A stretch of 64,000 nucleotides of DNA from contig JBKQWE010000071.1 in the NCBI GenBank assembly GCA_052139675.1, positions 26,625 to 90,624 of the forward strand. The letters run 5' to 3'. The notes below the pieces were generated by a model. That model ran no database searches. It was not told the origin of the DNA and worked only from the letters and a program-made list of their open reading frames with translations. A program made the translations under genes and the position numbers. Origin of the DNA: JBEKCB01 sp052139675. GTDB lineage: Bacteria; Planctomycetota; Brocadiia; CAIUPP01. Of this stretch, positions 9,095 to 17,464 are shown piece after piece; positions within the stretch are counted from its first letter, which is position 1; each line of letters begins with the position of its first letter.

Positions 9095-9390
9095 TCATTT
9101 CGCAGAAGCGTCGGCTGCGAACCGTGGAGTCGAGTCGGCACCGCTGTGAATGGGTTGATCTGAATGCCCGGCTCCCGGCTCATGCCAAGGAACCGGCTGG
9201 CGCACGCATATCCGATCTTCCATGACCCACCCGGTCATGCCCCCTGTGGCCGAACGCGGATCGGACCAAAGTGGCGTATGAACGCCACCTCCTCCAAGGG
9301 TGCGGGCCAGTTGGGCACTGGCAGAAGACCGGTATACTGATCCAGAAGTCGGCGAACATCAACGATGGGAAATTGAATTGCTGCAAGCAT
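9095..9390 (-). pseudogene. Short frameshifted gene remnant (two ORFs joined at ATGA)
   Basis: Two short minus-strand frames lie directly upstream of the SDR. Frame 1 (9390 to 9235, 51 aa) starts M-L-A-A-I-Q-F-P-I-V-D-V and runs into I-R-V-R-P-Q-G-A. Frame 2 (9238 to 9095, 47 aa) starts M-T-G-W-V-M-E-D-R-I-C-V. They overlap in ATGA beside a run of five G. A one-base change in that run would give a single ~99-residue protein, and the composition of both halves reads like real protein. It is most likely the frameshifted, 3'-truncated start of an unrecognised gene. Two tiny coupled genes are the alternative. Confidence 0.45.
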
Positions 9391-9657
9391 CAGGGTTCCC
9401 CAACAAGGCACCCTCTGACCGACGAAAGGCCAGAGGGTGTGGGCCTGCAGCAGAAAGCCGCTTTTGCAGGAGTTTATCCCTATTGGCCCTTTTCCCGCGT
9501 TCCCCGCACGGTCCTATGCCGCCTTTGAGTCTGCGGGCATTCCTGCGTTTTGAGAGCTATCTTGACGACTCGCCCGTGCACTGTCAAGCCGGAAGCATTG
9601 ATCCCTGCTGCGAAAACCCGTGCCCTTTCGAGCGCAACCGGCGGCCGCGCTCTTCAG
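9391..9657. other. Non-coding gap with a hairpin at 9409-9439
   Basis: No convincing gene is seen here. A perfect 9-bp inverted repeat, CACCCTCTG at 9409-9417 and CAGAGGGTG at 9431-9439, could fold into a hairpin. It has no T-run. It lies between the end of the GH28-like gene and the start of the short remnant, both on the minus strand, so it may act as a transcript boundary. Confidence 0.4.
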
Positions 9658-11172
9658 CTATCGAAACAAGATATCTTTGGTGTGCCCGCTGATTTCCACC
9701 TCGGGGGAATCGTATCGCGCCATCCTGCCGTGGCGGACGACGTTTTCAAAGAGGACGTTTTCGACGGGGTGTTCCGCGTCCGGACCGTGGACCCTGATTC
9801 TCCCGTAACTGCCCAGGAGATCTCCAGTCACAAAGACGTTCCTGAACACGCAGTTCCGGATCGTTCCGGGCGTCGGCTTCTTCGCCCATGGAGTCGCTTT
9901 CGGCACGACCTCGATGACCCACTCCTGGCCTTCATGGTGGATCTGGATATCCTCGAACAGAACGTTCTCGATCGGCATATCCTCGCCCGGTTGGAGGGAA
10001 ATGCACGTGGGGAGATCGTCGCCGCTGCTCCCGCTGCCGCTCCCGCTCCCGTAGCTCGTCATGTAATGGAGAACCTGGATGTCCTTGAACGTCAGATTGC
10101 GGAAAGCTTCGGCCCTGCATTCGGCCCCGATTCGCCACACGTGCGCGCGGTCGTTCCATAGCGAGGTCCGCCTGATGAGGACGTTATCCACGGCCTGGTT
10201 CCCCGCGTAGCCGAGGCCCTTGATCGCAATGCAGTCGTCCTCGCTCCGGACGAAGCAGTCCTCCACGAGCACGTCGCGCGTGTTGCAGATGTCAATCCCG
10301 TCGTTGTTCAGGCAGCGCACCGCGACGATTTTGACGTTTCGGACCGTCACGTCCCTGCCGCCCCTCATCCACAGGTTGTAGCCCCAGCTGTCCTTGATGA
10401 TGATTCCCTCGACGAGGACCTTCTCGCAGGCGTCGAGATCAACCGGGGCGCGGGTCGGCCCCTTGTGCCGCTCGTAGTCCGATCCGTCCAGAATACCGCG
10501 GCCCAGGATCTTCACATTCCTGCCTTTTACGTGAACGCCGCCTTTCACCACGGCTCCGCCGGCGATGTACAGCGCCTCGTTGTCGCCCAGTTCTATAGCG
10601 CCCGCCTGGTGGAGGCCCGGGCCGAAGTACTTCACCCCCGCGTCGCCCGGACTCGGAGAGGAGGCTTCAATCGGATTGGCAAAGAGGAGCAGCGGACCGT
10701 GCTTTCCATCGGGCTCGATGGAGAGCTGGCACGGAGCGGCCGGCAGCATGAACCTCATCACGCCCCTGAGCGTGTTCGGGTTGGCGGGGACGGGATAGGG
10801 TCTGACTCCCTTTGATTCGGGCCGAATGACCACGTCCCTGAGCCACTGCCGCGGCGATTCGACCTCGACCTCCACGCTTCCTGAGAAATCGAAGTACGCG
10901 AAGGAATAAGGGCCGCCGAACGGGGGCGAGTAATTCTGCTCATAGACTTTCCCGCGGTAGACGGGCACCGGAGCGCCGTTGACCTTGATCAGATAGTCGT
11001 CCGAAAGCTCCACCCCTTCCGGAGCCTGATAGACCACGATGTTTCCGGCGGGCATTGCAGAGGCCTCCTTTTTCTGCGGTTCTTCGCTCCCAGGCGTCGC
11101 GTCTGCCGCAGCGGACAGGCGCGCCGAGGCCGCCACGACGATAGCCGCCAGGAAAAGCCATGTTCTTCGCAT
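9658..11172 (-). CDS. Secreted GH28-like (polygalacturonase-type) beta-helix hydrolase
   Basis: A ~504-residue protein with a clear signal peptide (R-R-T-W-L-F-L followed by an Ala-rich stretch). The C-terminal two thirds are a right-handed parallel beta-helix rich in N-V and D-V turns. The GH28-type catalytic region reads N-N-D-G-I-D and then S-E-D-D-C-I-A-I-K-G, supplying the acid residues of this clan. The ATG at 11172 is chosen because GGAGG sits 10 nt upstream and the signal peptide begins there. It probably cleaves a polyuronide or related glycan outside the cytoplasm. It forms a minus-strand group with the lyase gene upstream, separated by a perfect palindrome. Confidence 0.78.
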   Translation of the reverse strand: MRRTWLFLAAIVVAASARLSAAADATPGSEEPQKKEASAMPAGNIVVYQAPEGVELSDDYLIKVNGAPVPVYRGKVYEQNYSPPFGGPYSFAYFDFSGSVEVEVESPRQWLRDVVIRPESKGVRPYPVPANPNTLRGVMRFMLPAAPCQLSIEPDGKHGPLLLFANPIEASSPSPGDAGVKYFGPGLHQAGAIELGDNEALYIAGGAVVKGGVHVKGRNVKILGRGILDGSDYERHKGPTRAPVDLDACEKVLVEGIIIKDSWGYNLWMRGGRDVTVRNVKIVAVRCLNNDGIDICNTRDVLVEDCFVRSEDDCIAIKGLGYAGNQAVDNVLIRRTSLWNDRAHVWRIGAECRAEAFRNLTFKDIQVLHYMTSYGSGSGSGSSGDDLPTCISLQPGEDMPIENVLFEDIQIHHEGQEWVIEVVPKATPWAKKPTPGTIRNCVFRNVFVTGDLLGSYGRIRVHGPDAEHPVENVLFENVVRHGRMARYDSPEVEISGHTKDILFR

Positions 11173-11215
11173 TGCTCCGGCGCCTCCTGTTCCCAAAAGC
11201 CCGGAAGCTGCCCCC

Positions 11216-11262
11216 AGTGCTTACTGGCGGAAATAGGACGCCTATTTCCGCCAGTAAGCACT
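11216..11262. repeat. Perfect palindrome, dispersed repeat copy 1
   Basis: Two 22-base arms (11216-11237 and 11241-11262) are exact reverse complements around a 3-base ACG loop. The core GGAAATAGG-ACG-CCTATTTCC recurs at 45091-45133. The outer edge overlaps the TAG stop of the lyase gene at 11261-11263. It could serve as an RNA hairpin terminator between the lyase and GH28-like genes, or be a REP-like mobile palindrome. Confidence 0.85.
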
Positions 11263-13339
11263 ACTTGACCGTGATCTTCGCCGGGCCTGGGGCGCCGGCC
11301 TCGGGCTGGAAGGGTTTGAGGTCCAGTTGCACCGTCTCAGCCTGGCCGGTGGACCAGGCCAGCGCGAAGCGGATGGTATCGCCGTTGCAGGAAGCGGCCT
11401 TGACCTCGGGTGGCTCTTCGCGGTCACTCAGGGGGATCAGCAGGTTTACGAGCCGCGCCGCCTTCGCGGGCTGTTTCATCGTCAACGTCAACTGATAGCC
11501 GCGCAGCACGGGCTTTTTCTCGCCGACCCCTTCGCCGGCGTCAACGGTGCTCGGTCCGGCCGCCGGCTCGGTGGCCGCGCCGCCGAGGGTGAGCACTGCC
11601 AGGCCGGACTTGGGGAGGCGAGCGACCTGCGCTGCGCCTTCCGGTTTGAACTCGCCATCGGCATGGCAGATCCAGGTCAGCGCATGCTCCGCCGGCGCCG
11701 CCATCTCGTCAACGACCAGCAGCCAGCGCTTGGTCATGAGCAGGCTCCGGCGCAGGTTAAGGTCGTGGGCCACGCGATCGTAGACCGCGCCGAATTCGCC
11801 CGAGGCGAAGCCGTAGTCGTCGGCCAGATAAACGCGGTCAATGCGGGCCTCGTTGAGCTTCTCGTAGGGAAAGCCGTTCGCGTTCCAATACGATCCGTCT
11901 GAGGCCTGACCCTGGCCGTCCACCAGCAGGGTGTTCTGATCGCGCGTCCACTTGCGGCTGGTGTAGCCGGTGCCGGTGGCGAGGTAGGCCCCCTTGCCGT
12001 ACATCCAGAAGCCGCCGATATCGGCGTGCGAGTGGCCGGGATCCATGCCCCAGTCCTTCATCTGCGCCAGTTTGGCGAGCGCCATGTGCCCCTCAGCCGG
12101 ACCGCAGCGGAACAGAAAGCAGGTGGCGTCCTCGCCCCAGCCCGAGCGCCAAGCGATGACGTCGTGGTCGGTGAAATGGAAGTAGGGCTTGATCTGATCG
12201 AGCGGCGTCGGCGGCACCGTCGGATCGAACCACAGGAAGGCCACGGACGGATAATCGCTCTCAGCCTTGTGGGCCTGGCACAGGTCGGCGGCGGCGCGGG
12301 CGGCGCCGCTTCGCAAGACTGACGCCTCGTCCCAGAGCATGTCGAAGTTGTTGGGCGATACGTTCGTGCGCTTCGCGCCGGTCCACCTGCCGGCGTCGCC
12401 GATGTCGAACGCATACGGCCCTCCCGGCAGGCTCAGATAAAGGGGAAACTTCCAGCCGTCGCGGAGGGCCGGCAGATTCAAGGCCTTCTCGCCGGTGGCC
12501 CGGGCGATGAGATCAGCGTAGCGGACATGCCAGTGCAGGGCGTAGCTCCAGTAACCGACGCCCTCGAAGTAGTAACCGTCGTCGCCGAGGGTGTAGCGGC
12601 AGCGCCGCATGGCGGCATAGGCGTGCTTCAGCCAGTTGTCCGCTTCGGGCACGTCGCCGAGCAGAGCCAGCGCGCCGGCCGCCAGGGCCGTTGCGGGAAT
12701 GAAGGTGTGATTCTGGTCGAAGGTGAACCGTTCCCTGCCGGACGTCGGATCGAAGCTGTCGGAAATCGCCTTGACATGCCTCGCCAGGCCGTCGCGGATG
12801 ATCGCACGGTCGGTCGGGGCGAGGTCGTTGTAGAGCATGTCGTAGGCCAGGGCGATGTGGTAAAGGTACCACGAGGCCTCCAGGTCGAGGTTCGGGCGGT
12901 AGTCGTTGCCCCAGAGCGGCTCGCGGGCATGGGCGACCATCCAGGTGGCGGCGCCGTCGAGATAGCGTTTCTCCCCGGTGACGAGGTAAGCGAGGGCTCC
13001 GGACTCGGCGCGCTCGATGCGCCAATAGTACCTGCCGCTCGTGATCTCCTCAGGCGTCGGCGGTGCTGCGGCGAGGAGCTTGGCGCTGGCCAGCACCGCC
13101 GCCCAGAGCTCCGGCTGCGCCTCAGCCTTCTTTTTGAGCGCCGTAACGTCCTCGGCGGCGAACAAGAGCCGGGGGTGCTTGGCCGCATATCCCGGCACGA
13201 GCGGCACCGCAATAGTCTTCAGGTCGTCGGCCAGCGTCAACCCGGGCATTGCCGAAGCCTGCCCATAAACCAGATTCCCGGCGACGAGCAGCGCTGTCAC
13301 CGACATGACCGGCAGGAGTGTCTTGAGTGTCGCGTTCAT
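11261..13339 (-). CDS. Secreted heparinase II/III-like polysaccharide lyase
   Basis: A ~692-residue protein with an N-terminal signal peptide starting at the ATG at 13339. Residues ~60-330 are alpha-helical toroid-like with H-P-R-L-L-F, typical of heparinase II/III-family N-domains. The second half has the beta-sandwich catalytic region with G-H-S-H-A-D-I-G-G, and later R-R-S-L-L-M and W-L-L-V-V-D-E. These motifs match alginate/heparin-type lyases that eliminate uronic-acid glycans. The stop codon lies at the edge of a perfect palindrome. A strong TTGACA promoter block lies about 75 bases upstream (13414-13442). The substrate is not predictable from sequence alone. Confidence 0.8.
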   Translation of the reverse strand: MNATLKTLLPVMSVTALLVAGNLVYGQASAMPGLTLADDLKTIAVPLVPGYAAKHPRLLFAAEDVTALKKKAEAQPELWAAVLASAKLLAAAPPTPEEITSGRYYWRIERAESGALAYLVTGEKRYLDGAATWMVAHAREPLWGNDYRPNLDLEASWYLYHIALAYDMLYNDLAPTDRAIIRDGLARHVKAISDSFDPTSGRERFTFDQNHTFIPATALAAGALALLGDVPEADNWLKHAYAAMRRCRYTLGDDGYYFEGVGYWSYALHWHVRYADLIARATGEKALNLPALRDGWKFPLYLSLPGGPYAFDIGDAGRWTGAKRTNVSPNNFDMLWDEASVLRSGAARAAADLCQAHKAESDYPSVAFLWFDPTVPPTPLDQIKPYFHFTDHDVIAWRSGWGEDATCFLFRCGPAEGHMALAKLAQMKDWGMDPGHSHADIGGFWMYGKGAYLATGTGYTSRKWTRDQNTLLVDGQGQASDGSYWNANGFPYEKLNEARIDRVYLADDYGFASGEFGAVYDRVAHDLNLRRSLLMTKRWLLVVDEMAAPAEHALTWICHADGEFKPEGAAQVARLPKSGLAVLTLGGAATEPAAGPSTVDAGEGVGEKKPVLRGYQLTLTMKQPAKAARLVNLLIPLSDREEPPEVKAASCNGDTIRFALAWSTGQAETVQLDLKPFQPEAGAPGPAKITVK

Positions 13340-13413
13340 GTTTGTACGCTCGGCGTTTAAGTTGCGCGGAACTTGTCCATGCGCCCACATGACGGTCAGC
13401 CATCGAATGCCGC

Positions 13414-13442
13414 ATTCTGCGCCTCAGAATCCCGCTTGTCAA
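13414..13442 (-). promoter_or_regulatory. Sigma70-type promoter for the lyase gene (shared block A)
   Basis: Read on the minus strand: TTGACA (13442-13437), a 17-base spacer, then CAGAAT (13419-13414). The block, including flanking GATTC elements and an imperfect dyad centred on CTTGTCAAG, is nearly identical to 15294-15322 in front of the URO-D-like gene. Confidence 0.6.
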
Positions 13443-13526
13443 GGGGAATCGCGCGGGGAAAGAAGGCCCCAGCTCAGGCGGCTCGGACGACGGTGACAAA
13501 GGCGTGACGATGAACGACAACCTGAA

Positions 13527-14210
13527 TCATTCGATTCTGATTTCCGTGGCGCGCCTCGGCAGCGCTTGAAACAACAGAACGATGGGGGCCCACATCGGCC
13601 ACATTATGGCAGCGGGCGCCATCATGAATCTGTACTCCCAAGCGTTGCGGATGACGCGGCCCTGAAGGTCAATGGGGTAACGTTTCCTGGAGAACTCTGG
13701 AACACGCCGGCGAATCCGCATCAGGTTCCCAACGGAAGGGAATGGAGCAAGGGCGAGTTCGAGGCGAGTCGTTTTCGTCAGTTCCCGCCTGCGCCACCCA
13801 GCGAGCAGCATGGATAGGACGCCAAAAGGAATGGCCCACAGAAATAGCTGCGCGCCGAACCCAACGTGAATTGCAACGCCAAGAAATCCGGCCAGACTGA
13901 GTGCAGCGATTGACTGACGAACCGACCACCACCGCCGCCATGTCCGAGCGCACTCGATTTCAGCATCCGACTGGAGCAGAAGGAGCAGTCGGTTGAAGTA
14001 GTCCCATTCCTCCTTGCAGGCAACGATCTTGTGATCCTTCAAGTCGTCATAGTGCAGCCAGAGCGCCTGTCCGATTTCTTGCACCGTATCGTCCCGGGTA
14101 GAGTCCACTGCCTTCGAAATCGTGTCGTCGAACTCGAATGCGGCGATTCTCTCGTCCATGAAGGACTGAAGCGCTGATGCGAGCCGATCACGAGCGTTGC
14201 GGTCAACCAT
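13527..14210 (-). CDS. Hypothetical membrane protein
   Basis: A ~227-residue protein of no recognised family. The first ~105 residues are soluble and charged, with an E-W-D-Y-F-N-R-L-L stretch. Two hydrophobic segments follow (~residues 110-145), then a basic cytoplasmic-looking loop and a final hydrophobic segment (M-M-A-P-A-A-I-M-W-P-M-W). ATG 14210 has AGGA a few bases upstream. An ATG at 14258 overlaps the stop of the URO-D-like gene and would add 16 basic residues. It is encoded directly downstream of that gene, so the two are probably co-transcribed. Function unknown. Confidence 0.6.
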   Translation of the reverse strand: MVDRNARDRLASALQSFMDERIAAFEFDDTISKAVDSTRDDTVQEIGQALWLHYDDLKDHKIVACKEEWDYFNRLLLLLQSDAEIECARTWRRWWSVRQSIAALSLAGFLGVAIHVGFGAQLFLWAIPFGVLSMLLAGWRRRELTKTTRLELALAPFPSVGNLMRIRRRVPEFSRKRYPIDLQGRVIRNAWEYRFMMAPAAIMWPMWAPIVLLFQALPRRATEIRIE

Positions 14211-14254
14211 GCGTTTCCTGCTTCGGTCGTGTGTTGGCCTTTTCTGCCGTCGCA

Positions 14255-15214
14255 TCATCCAGGGTAATAGGCGCGGTACTTCTCCAGCGCCACAGCGATG
14301 GCCTCGATAATCTCCAGGGGCACCCCGTCGTCAATTTCGGCCTTGAGCCACAGCCCGCCTTCGGGCGAACCGAGGATTTCGACAGCTTCGCGCACGTGGG
14401 CATCAATGTCGGCGGGAGTGCAGAAGGGGAAAAGCTGTCGGTCGAGGTCGAGATCAACACAGACCTTGCCTTTGCAGACACGCGCCAGGTTGTCCAAGCC
14501 GTTGGCGCGGAACTGAGGGTTGATGACGTTGACGCCGCATTCGATGAGGTCGGGGATGATCTCGTAGATGTGACCGTCGCTATGCATGTAAACGGGGTGT
14601 CCGGCGGCGCGGCAGAGACCGTAAATCTTCGCGTAGCAGGGTTTGAGATACTTGCGCCATATGGCCGGGCTGATGGGCAGGGCGTGCTGGGTGCCGAGGT
14701 CGTCGCCCAAGATTATCATCTCGCCGGGCTTTTTCTCTGCGAGGGCGATCTGCACCTGCCGCAGGTTGTATTCCAGAACGATGGCGATGAGTTTCCGCAG
14801 CTCCGGCGGTTCCTCGGCGAAGTCGAGCATCGCCTCTTCATAGCCGCGCAGGTCGGTCAACCGGAGGAACATGAACCCGTGCGGCAGGCCGATGTCCTCG
14901 GTGGGCGCGCTGAGCCGGTTCACATCCTCGCGCCGGGGAACCGGGTGACCGGTGACAATGGCCTCGTGACCGTGATAGACATTGCTCCAGACGCACCCCC
15001 AGCCGTCCACGTGGGTCCCGGCGGCATATCGCGGCATGCCCACGGCATCATAGTCGCGCGGCCCCTGCCGTGTGCCGAAAAGCAGCGGATGGCGCCGCGC
15101 GATCTCATCCAGCTTCTCTCGGTACTTCATCCATGCCGCCGGAAGGATGCCCATGCTCACGGGGATAAACTGCGGCCTGGCAAAGTTCATCGCCTTGTCG
15201 TGATCGTTACTCAT
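14255..15214 (-). CDS. Uroporphyrinogen decarboxylase-like (URO-D superfamily) protein
   Basis: A 319-residue protein of the URO-D/MtaA-CmuA superfamily. It has the TIM-barrel signature Y-M-H-S-D-G-H near the middle, followed by G-V-N-V-I-N-P-Q and a final G-G-L-W-L-K-A. It lacks heme-operon neighbours and sits among carbohydrate genes, so heme synthesis is unlikely. Members outside heme operons are often corrinoid-dependent methyltransferases or unassigned. A second, diverged superfamily member lies at 58777-59841. Transcription probably starts from the TTGACA block at 15294-15322. Confidence 0.75.
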   Translation of the reverse strand: MSNDHDKAMNFARPQFIPVSMGILPAAWMKYREKLDEIARRHPLLFGTRQGPRDYDAVGMPRYAAGTHVDGWGCVWSNVYHGHEAIVTGHPVPRREDVNRLSAPTEDIGLPHGFMFLRLTDLRGYEEAMLDFAEEPPELRKLIAIVLEYNLRQVQIALAEKKPGEMIILGDDLGTQHALPISPAIWRKYLKPCYAKIYGLCRAAGHPVYMHSDGHIYEIIPDLIECGVNVINPQFRANGLDNLARVCKGKVCVDLDLDRQLFPFCTPADIDAHVREAVEILGSPEGGLWLKAEIDDGVPLEIIEAIAVALEKYRAYYPG

Positions 15215-15293
15215 TCAGACTCCAAGGACTCCCAGGTCTACCCGGAATTTCGGACGGCCGCGGTCCACAGAATGGCCAGCCAGCAAACCTCGG

Positions 15294-15322
15294 ATTCTGA
15301 CCCTCGGAATCCCACTTGTCAA
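15294..15322 (-). promoter_or_regulatory. Sigma70-type promoter for the URO-D-like gene (shared block B)
   Basis: Minus-strand TTGACA (15322-15317), 17-base spacer, CAGAAT (15299-15294), ~80 bases before the start codon. About 50 bases of sequence, not just the hexamers, match the block before the lyase gene. This suggests a common regulator or a duplicated promoter. Confidence 0.6.
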
Positions 15323-15458
15323 GGAGAATCCGCGCGGCCAAAGAGCCGCTTCTCAGGTCTCCAGGGATATTTTTGCGCTGCAAGTTATGTACTTGGCAGG
15401 AGATACGTTGGAGAAGCGCCGTCGTCGGCAGTTATGCCAGTAGTGGAAAAAGCGAGTG

Positions 15459-15482
15459 GGGGCATTTTAAGTCCGATGCCCC
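15459..15482 (-). terminator. Putative intrinsic terminator of the ABC-F gene
   Basis: GGGGCAT (15459-15465) and ATGCCCC (15476-15482) form a 7-bp stem with a 10-base loop just beyond the ABC-F stop. On the minus strand the stem is followed after a few bases by CTTTTTCC. The T-run is short and slightly offset, so termination efficiency is uncertain. Confidence 0.5.
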
Positions 15483-15497
15483 TTCGGCCTCTGCAAT

Positions 15498-17114
15498 TCA
15501 GGAATAGAATTCCTGGCGCAATTGTCTGATGCGCGCATCGGCCAGGTATTCGTCATACGTGGTGTTAACCCTGTTGATGATGCCCCTCGGCGTGATCTCG
15601 ATGATGCGGTTCGCGATGGTCTGAACCAGCTCGTGGTCATGCGATGAGATGAGAAGGGTTCCTTTGAAACGCTTCAACCCCTCGTTGAGCGCGGTGATGG
15701 ACTCGAGGTCCAGGTGATTGGTCGGCTCGTCGAGGATGACCACGTTCGGCTTCATGAGCATCATGCGCGAGAGCATGCAGCGAACCTTTTCGCCGCCGGA
15801 AAGAACGTTGACGGCCTTCTGCGACTCTTCCCCTGAGAAAAGCACTTTGCCCAAAAAGCCGCGAATGAACGACTCGCTTTTGTCTTCGGAATATTGGCGG
15901 AGCCAGTCCATCATGTTGAGCGGGGCGTTGAAGTAGGCCGCATTGTCTTTCGGGAAATAGGCGCGTTTGGTCGAAAAGCCCCATTTGAACGTCCCCGCGT
16001 CAGCCTCAATTTCGCCCATGAGGATCTGGAACAGCTTCGTCCTGGCCAGTTCATACGGGCCGACAAAGGCGACCTTCTCCCCTTTTTCGAGTGTGAAGGC
16101 CAGGTTGCTGAACATCACCTGCCCGTCCACGGATTTAGACAACCCGTCAACGCTGAGAAGGTCGTTGCCCGCCTCGCGCTCTTGTTCAAAATGGACGTAC
16201 GGGTATTTTCGGGAGGAGGGCTCGATATCCTCGATGGTGAGCTTGTCGAGCAACTTCTGCCGGCTGGTGGCCTGCTTGGCCTTGGAGAGGTTGGCCCCGA
16301 ACCGCGCGACGAATTCCTGAAGTTCTTTGCGGCGCTCCGCGAGCTTCTTGTTCGTCTGGCTGCGCTGCTGGGCGGCCAGCCGGCTGGACTCGCTCCAGAA
16401 CGTGTAATTGCCGGAATGCATCTTGATCTTGCTGTAATCTATGTCCGCGATATGCGTGCAGACGTTGTCGAGAAAATGGCGGTCGTGCGAGACCACGATG
16501 GCCGTGTTCTCGAATCTCGAGAGGAATTCTTCGAGCCACAGGCAGGTCTCGACGTCGAGGTGGTTCGTCGGCTCGTCGAGGAGAAGGATATCCGGATTGC
16601 CGAAGAGCGCCTGGGCCAGAAGGACGCGCACCTTGAACCGGCCTTCGAGCTGGCTCATCTGAAGCGCGTGCATTTCCGCCGGAACCCCGAGATCGGCCAG
16701 CAGTTTGGAGGCGTCCGCTTCCGCATTCCAGCCGCCCATTTCCGCAAACTCGCCTTCGAGCTCGGAAACGCGCAGGCCGTCCGCGTCAGAAAAGTCCGGT
16801 TTGGCGCAGATCGCATCCTTTTCCCTCATCAGATCGTAAAGTCTTTTGTGCCCCATGATGACCGTCGTCAGGACGGAATACGCGTCGAACGCGAACTGGT
16901 CCTGCTTGAGGACCGACAGTCGCTTGCCTTTCGCGACGGAGACCTCGCCTGCGGTCGAGTCAATCTCTCCGGAGAGGATATTGAGGAACGTGGATTTGCC
17001 CGAACCATTGGCGCCGATGAGGCCGTAGCAATTGCCGGGGGAGAAGATGATGTTGACCTCGGAAAAGAGTTTCCGCTGGCCGAATTGCAGCGACACATTG
17101 CTGACGGTGATCAT
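15498..17114 (-). CDS. ABC-F family ATPase (YbiT-like)
   Basis: A 538-residue protein with two ATP-binding cassettes and no membrane domain. Cassette 1 has Walker A G-A-N-G-S-G-K-S-T, Walker B L-L-L-D-E-P-T-N-H-L-D and a non-standard signature L-E-G-R-F. Cassette 2 has a normal L-S-G-G-E signature and Walker B (V-I-L-D-E-P-T-N-H-L-D), but its Walker A near residue 350 reads G-P-Y-E-L-A-R-T-K and lacks the canonical G-K. The P-x-S linker between cassettes is charged. ABC-F proteins act on the ribosome. It is monocistronic, with its own promoter at 17257-17286. Confidence 0.88.
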   Translation of the reverse strand: MITVSNVSLQFGQRKLFSEVNIIFSPGNCYGLIGANGSGKSTFLNILSGEIDSTAGEVSVAKGKRLSVLKQDQFAFDAYSVLTTVIMGHKRLYDLMREKDAICAKPDFSDADGLRVSELEGEFAEMGGWNAEADASKLLADLGVPAEMHALQMSQLEGRFKVRVLLAQALFGNPDILLLDEPTNHLDVETCLWLEEFLSRFENTAIVVSHDRHFLDNVCTHIADIDYSKIKMHSGNYTFWSESSRLAAQQRSQTNKKLAERRKELQEFVARFGANLSKAKQATSRQKLLDKLTIEDIEPSSRKYPYVHFEQEREAGNDLLSVDGLSKSVDGQVMFSNLAFTLEKGEKVAFVGPYELARTKLFQILMGEIEADAGTFKWGFSTKRAYFPKDNAAYFNAPLNMMDWLRQYSEDKSESFIRGFLGKVLFSGEESQKAVNVLSGGEKVRCMLSRMMLMKPNVVILDEPTNHLDLESITALNEGLKRFKGTLLISSHDHELVQTIANRIIEITPRGIINRVNTTYDEYLADARIRQLRQEFYS

Positions 17115-17256
17115 GTCTCGACGCCTCAGGGTTAAAGTGCTTGCGGCGAAGTGGAACAGGTCGCGACCCGGAAGGATTGCGTCGCGCAGCCGAAGGGCGT
17201 CATCAGCGCTCGCGGCATCCCGCCAACTGCGATCATCGAACGCATCGCGTCATTTC

Positions 17257-17286
17257 ATTATAGACTGCGCCGATGGAGAGCGTCAA
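17257..17286 (-). promoter_or_regulatory. Sigma70-type promoter for the ABC-F gene; rest of the 17115-17464 gap empty
   Basis: Minus-strand TTGACG (17286-17281), 18-base spacer, TATAAT (17262-17257), ~140 bases upstream of the ATG. The match is close to consensus. In the rest of the 350-base divergent gap no gene, RNA or repeat was recognised. Confidence 0.6.
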
Positions 17287-17464
17287 ATGTGCCGGGCACG
17301 CTTCCGCGATGCAATCATTCTCTTGCAGGCCTCCATGAAGGGCGGAGTTCCTCTTGACTCAGTTCCGCCTACAGACGCGCTGTTGGACATTGCACGGCGC
17401 GCAGGTTACAGTACCGCAATCGGTCGGTGAGGGCTTGGTCAATTCAGGATAGGAGCGCAGGCAC

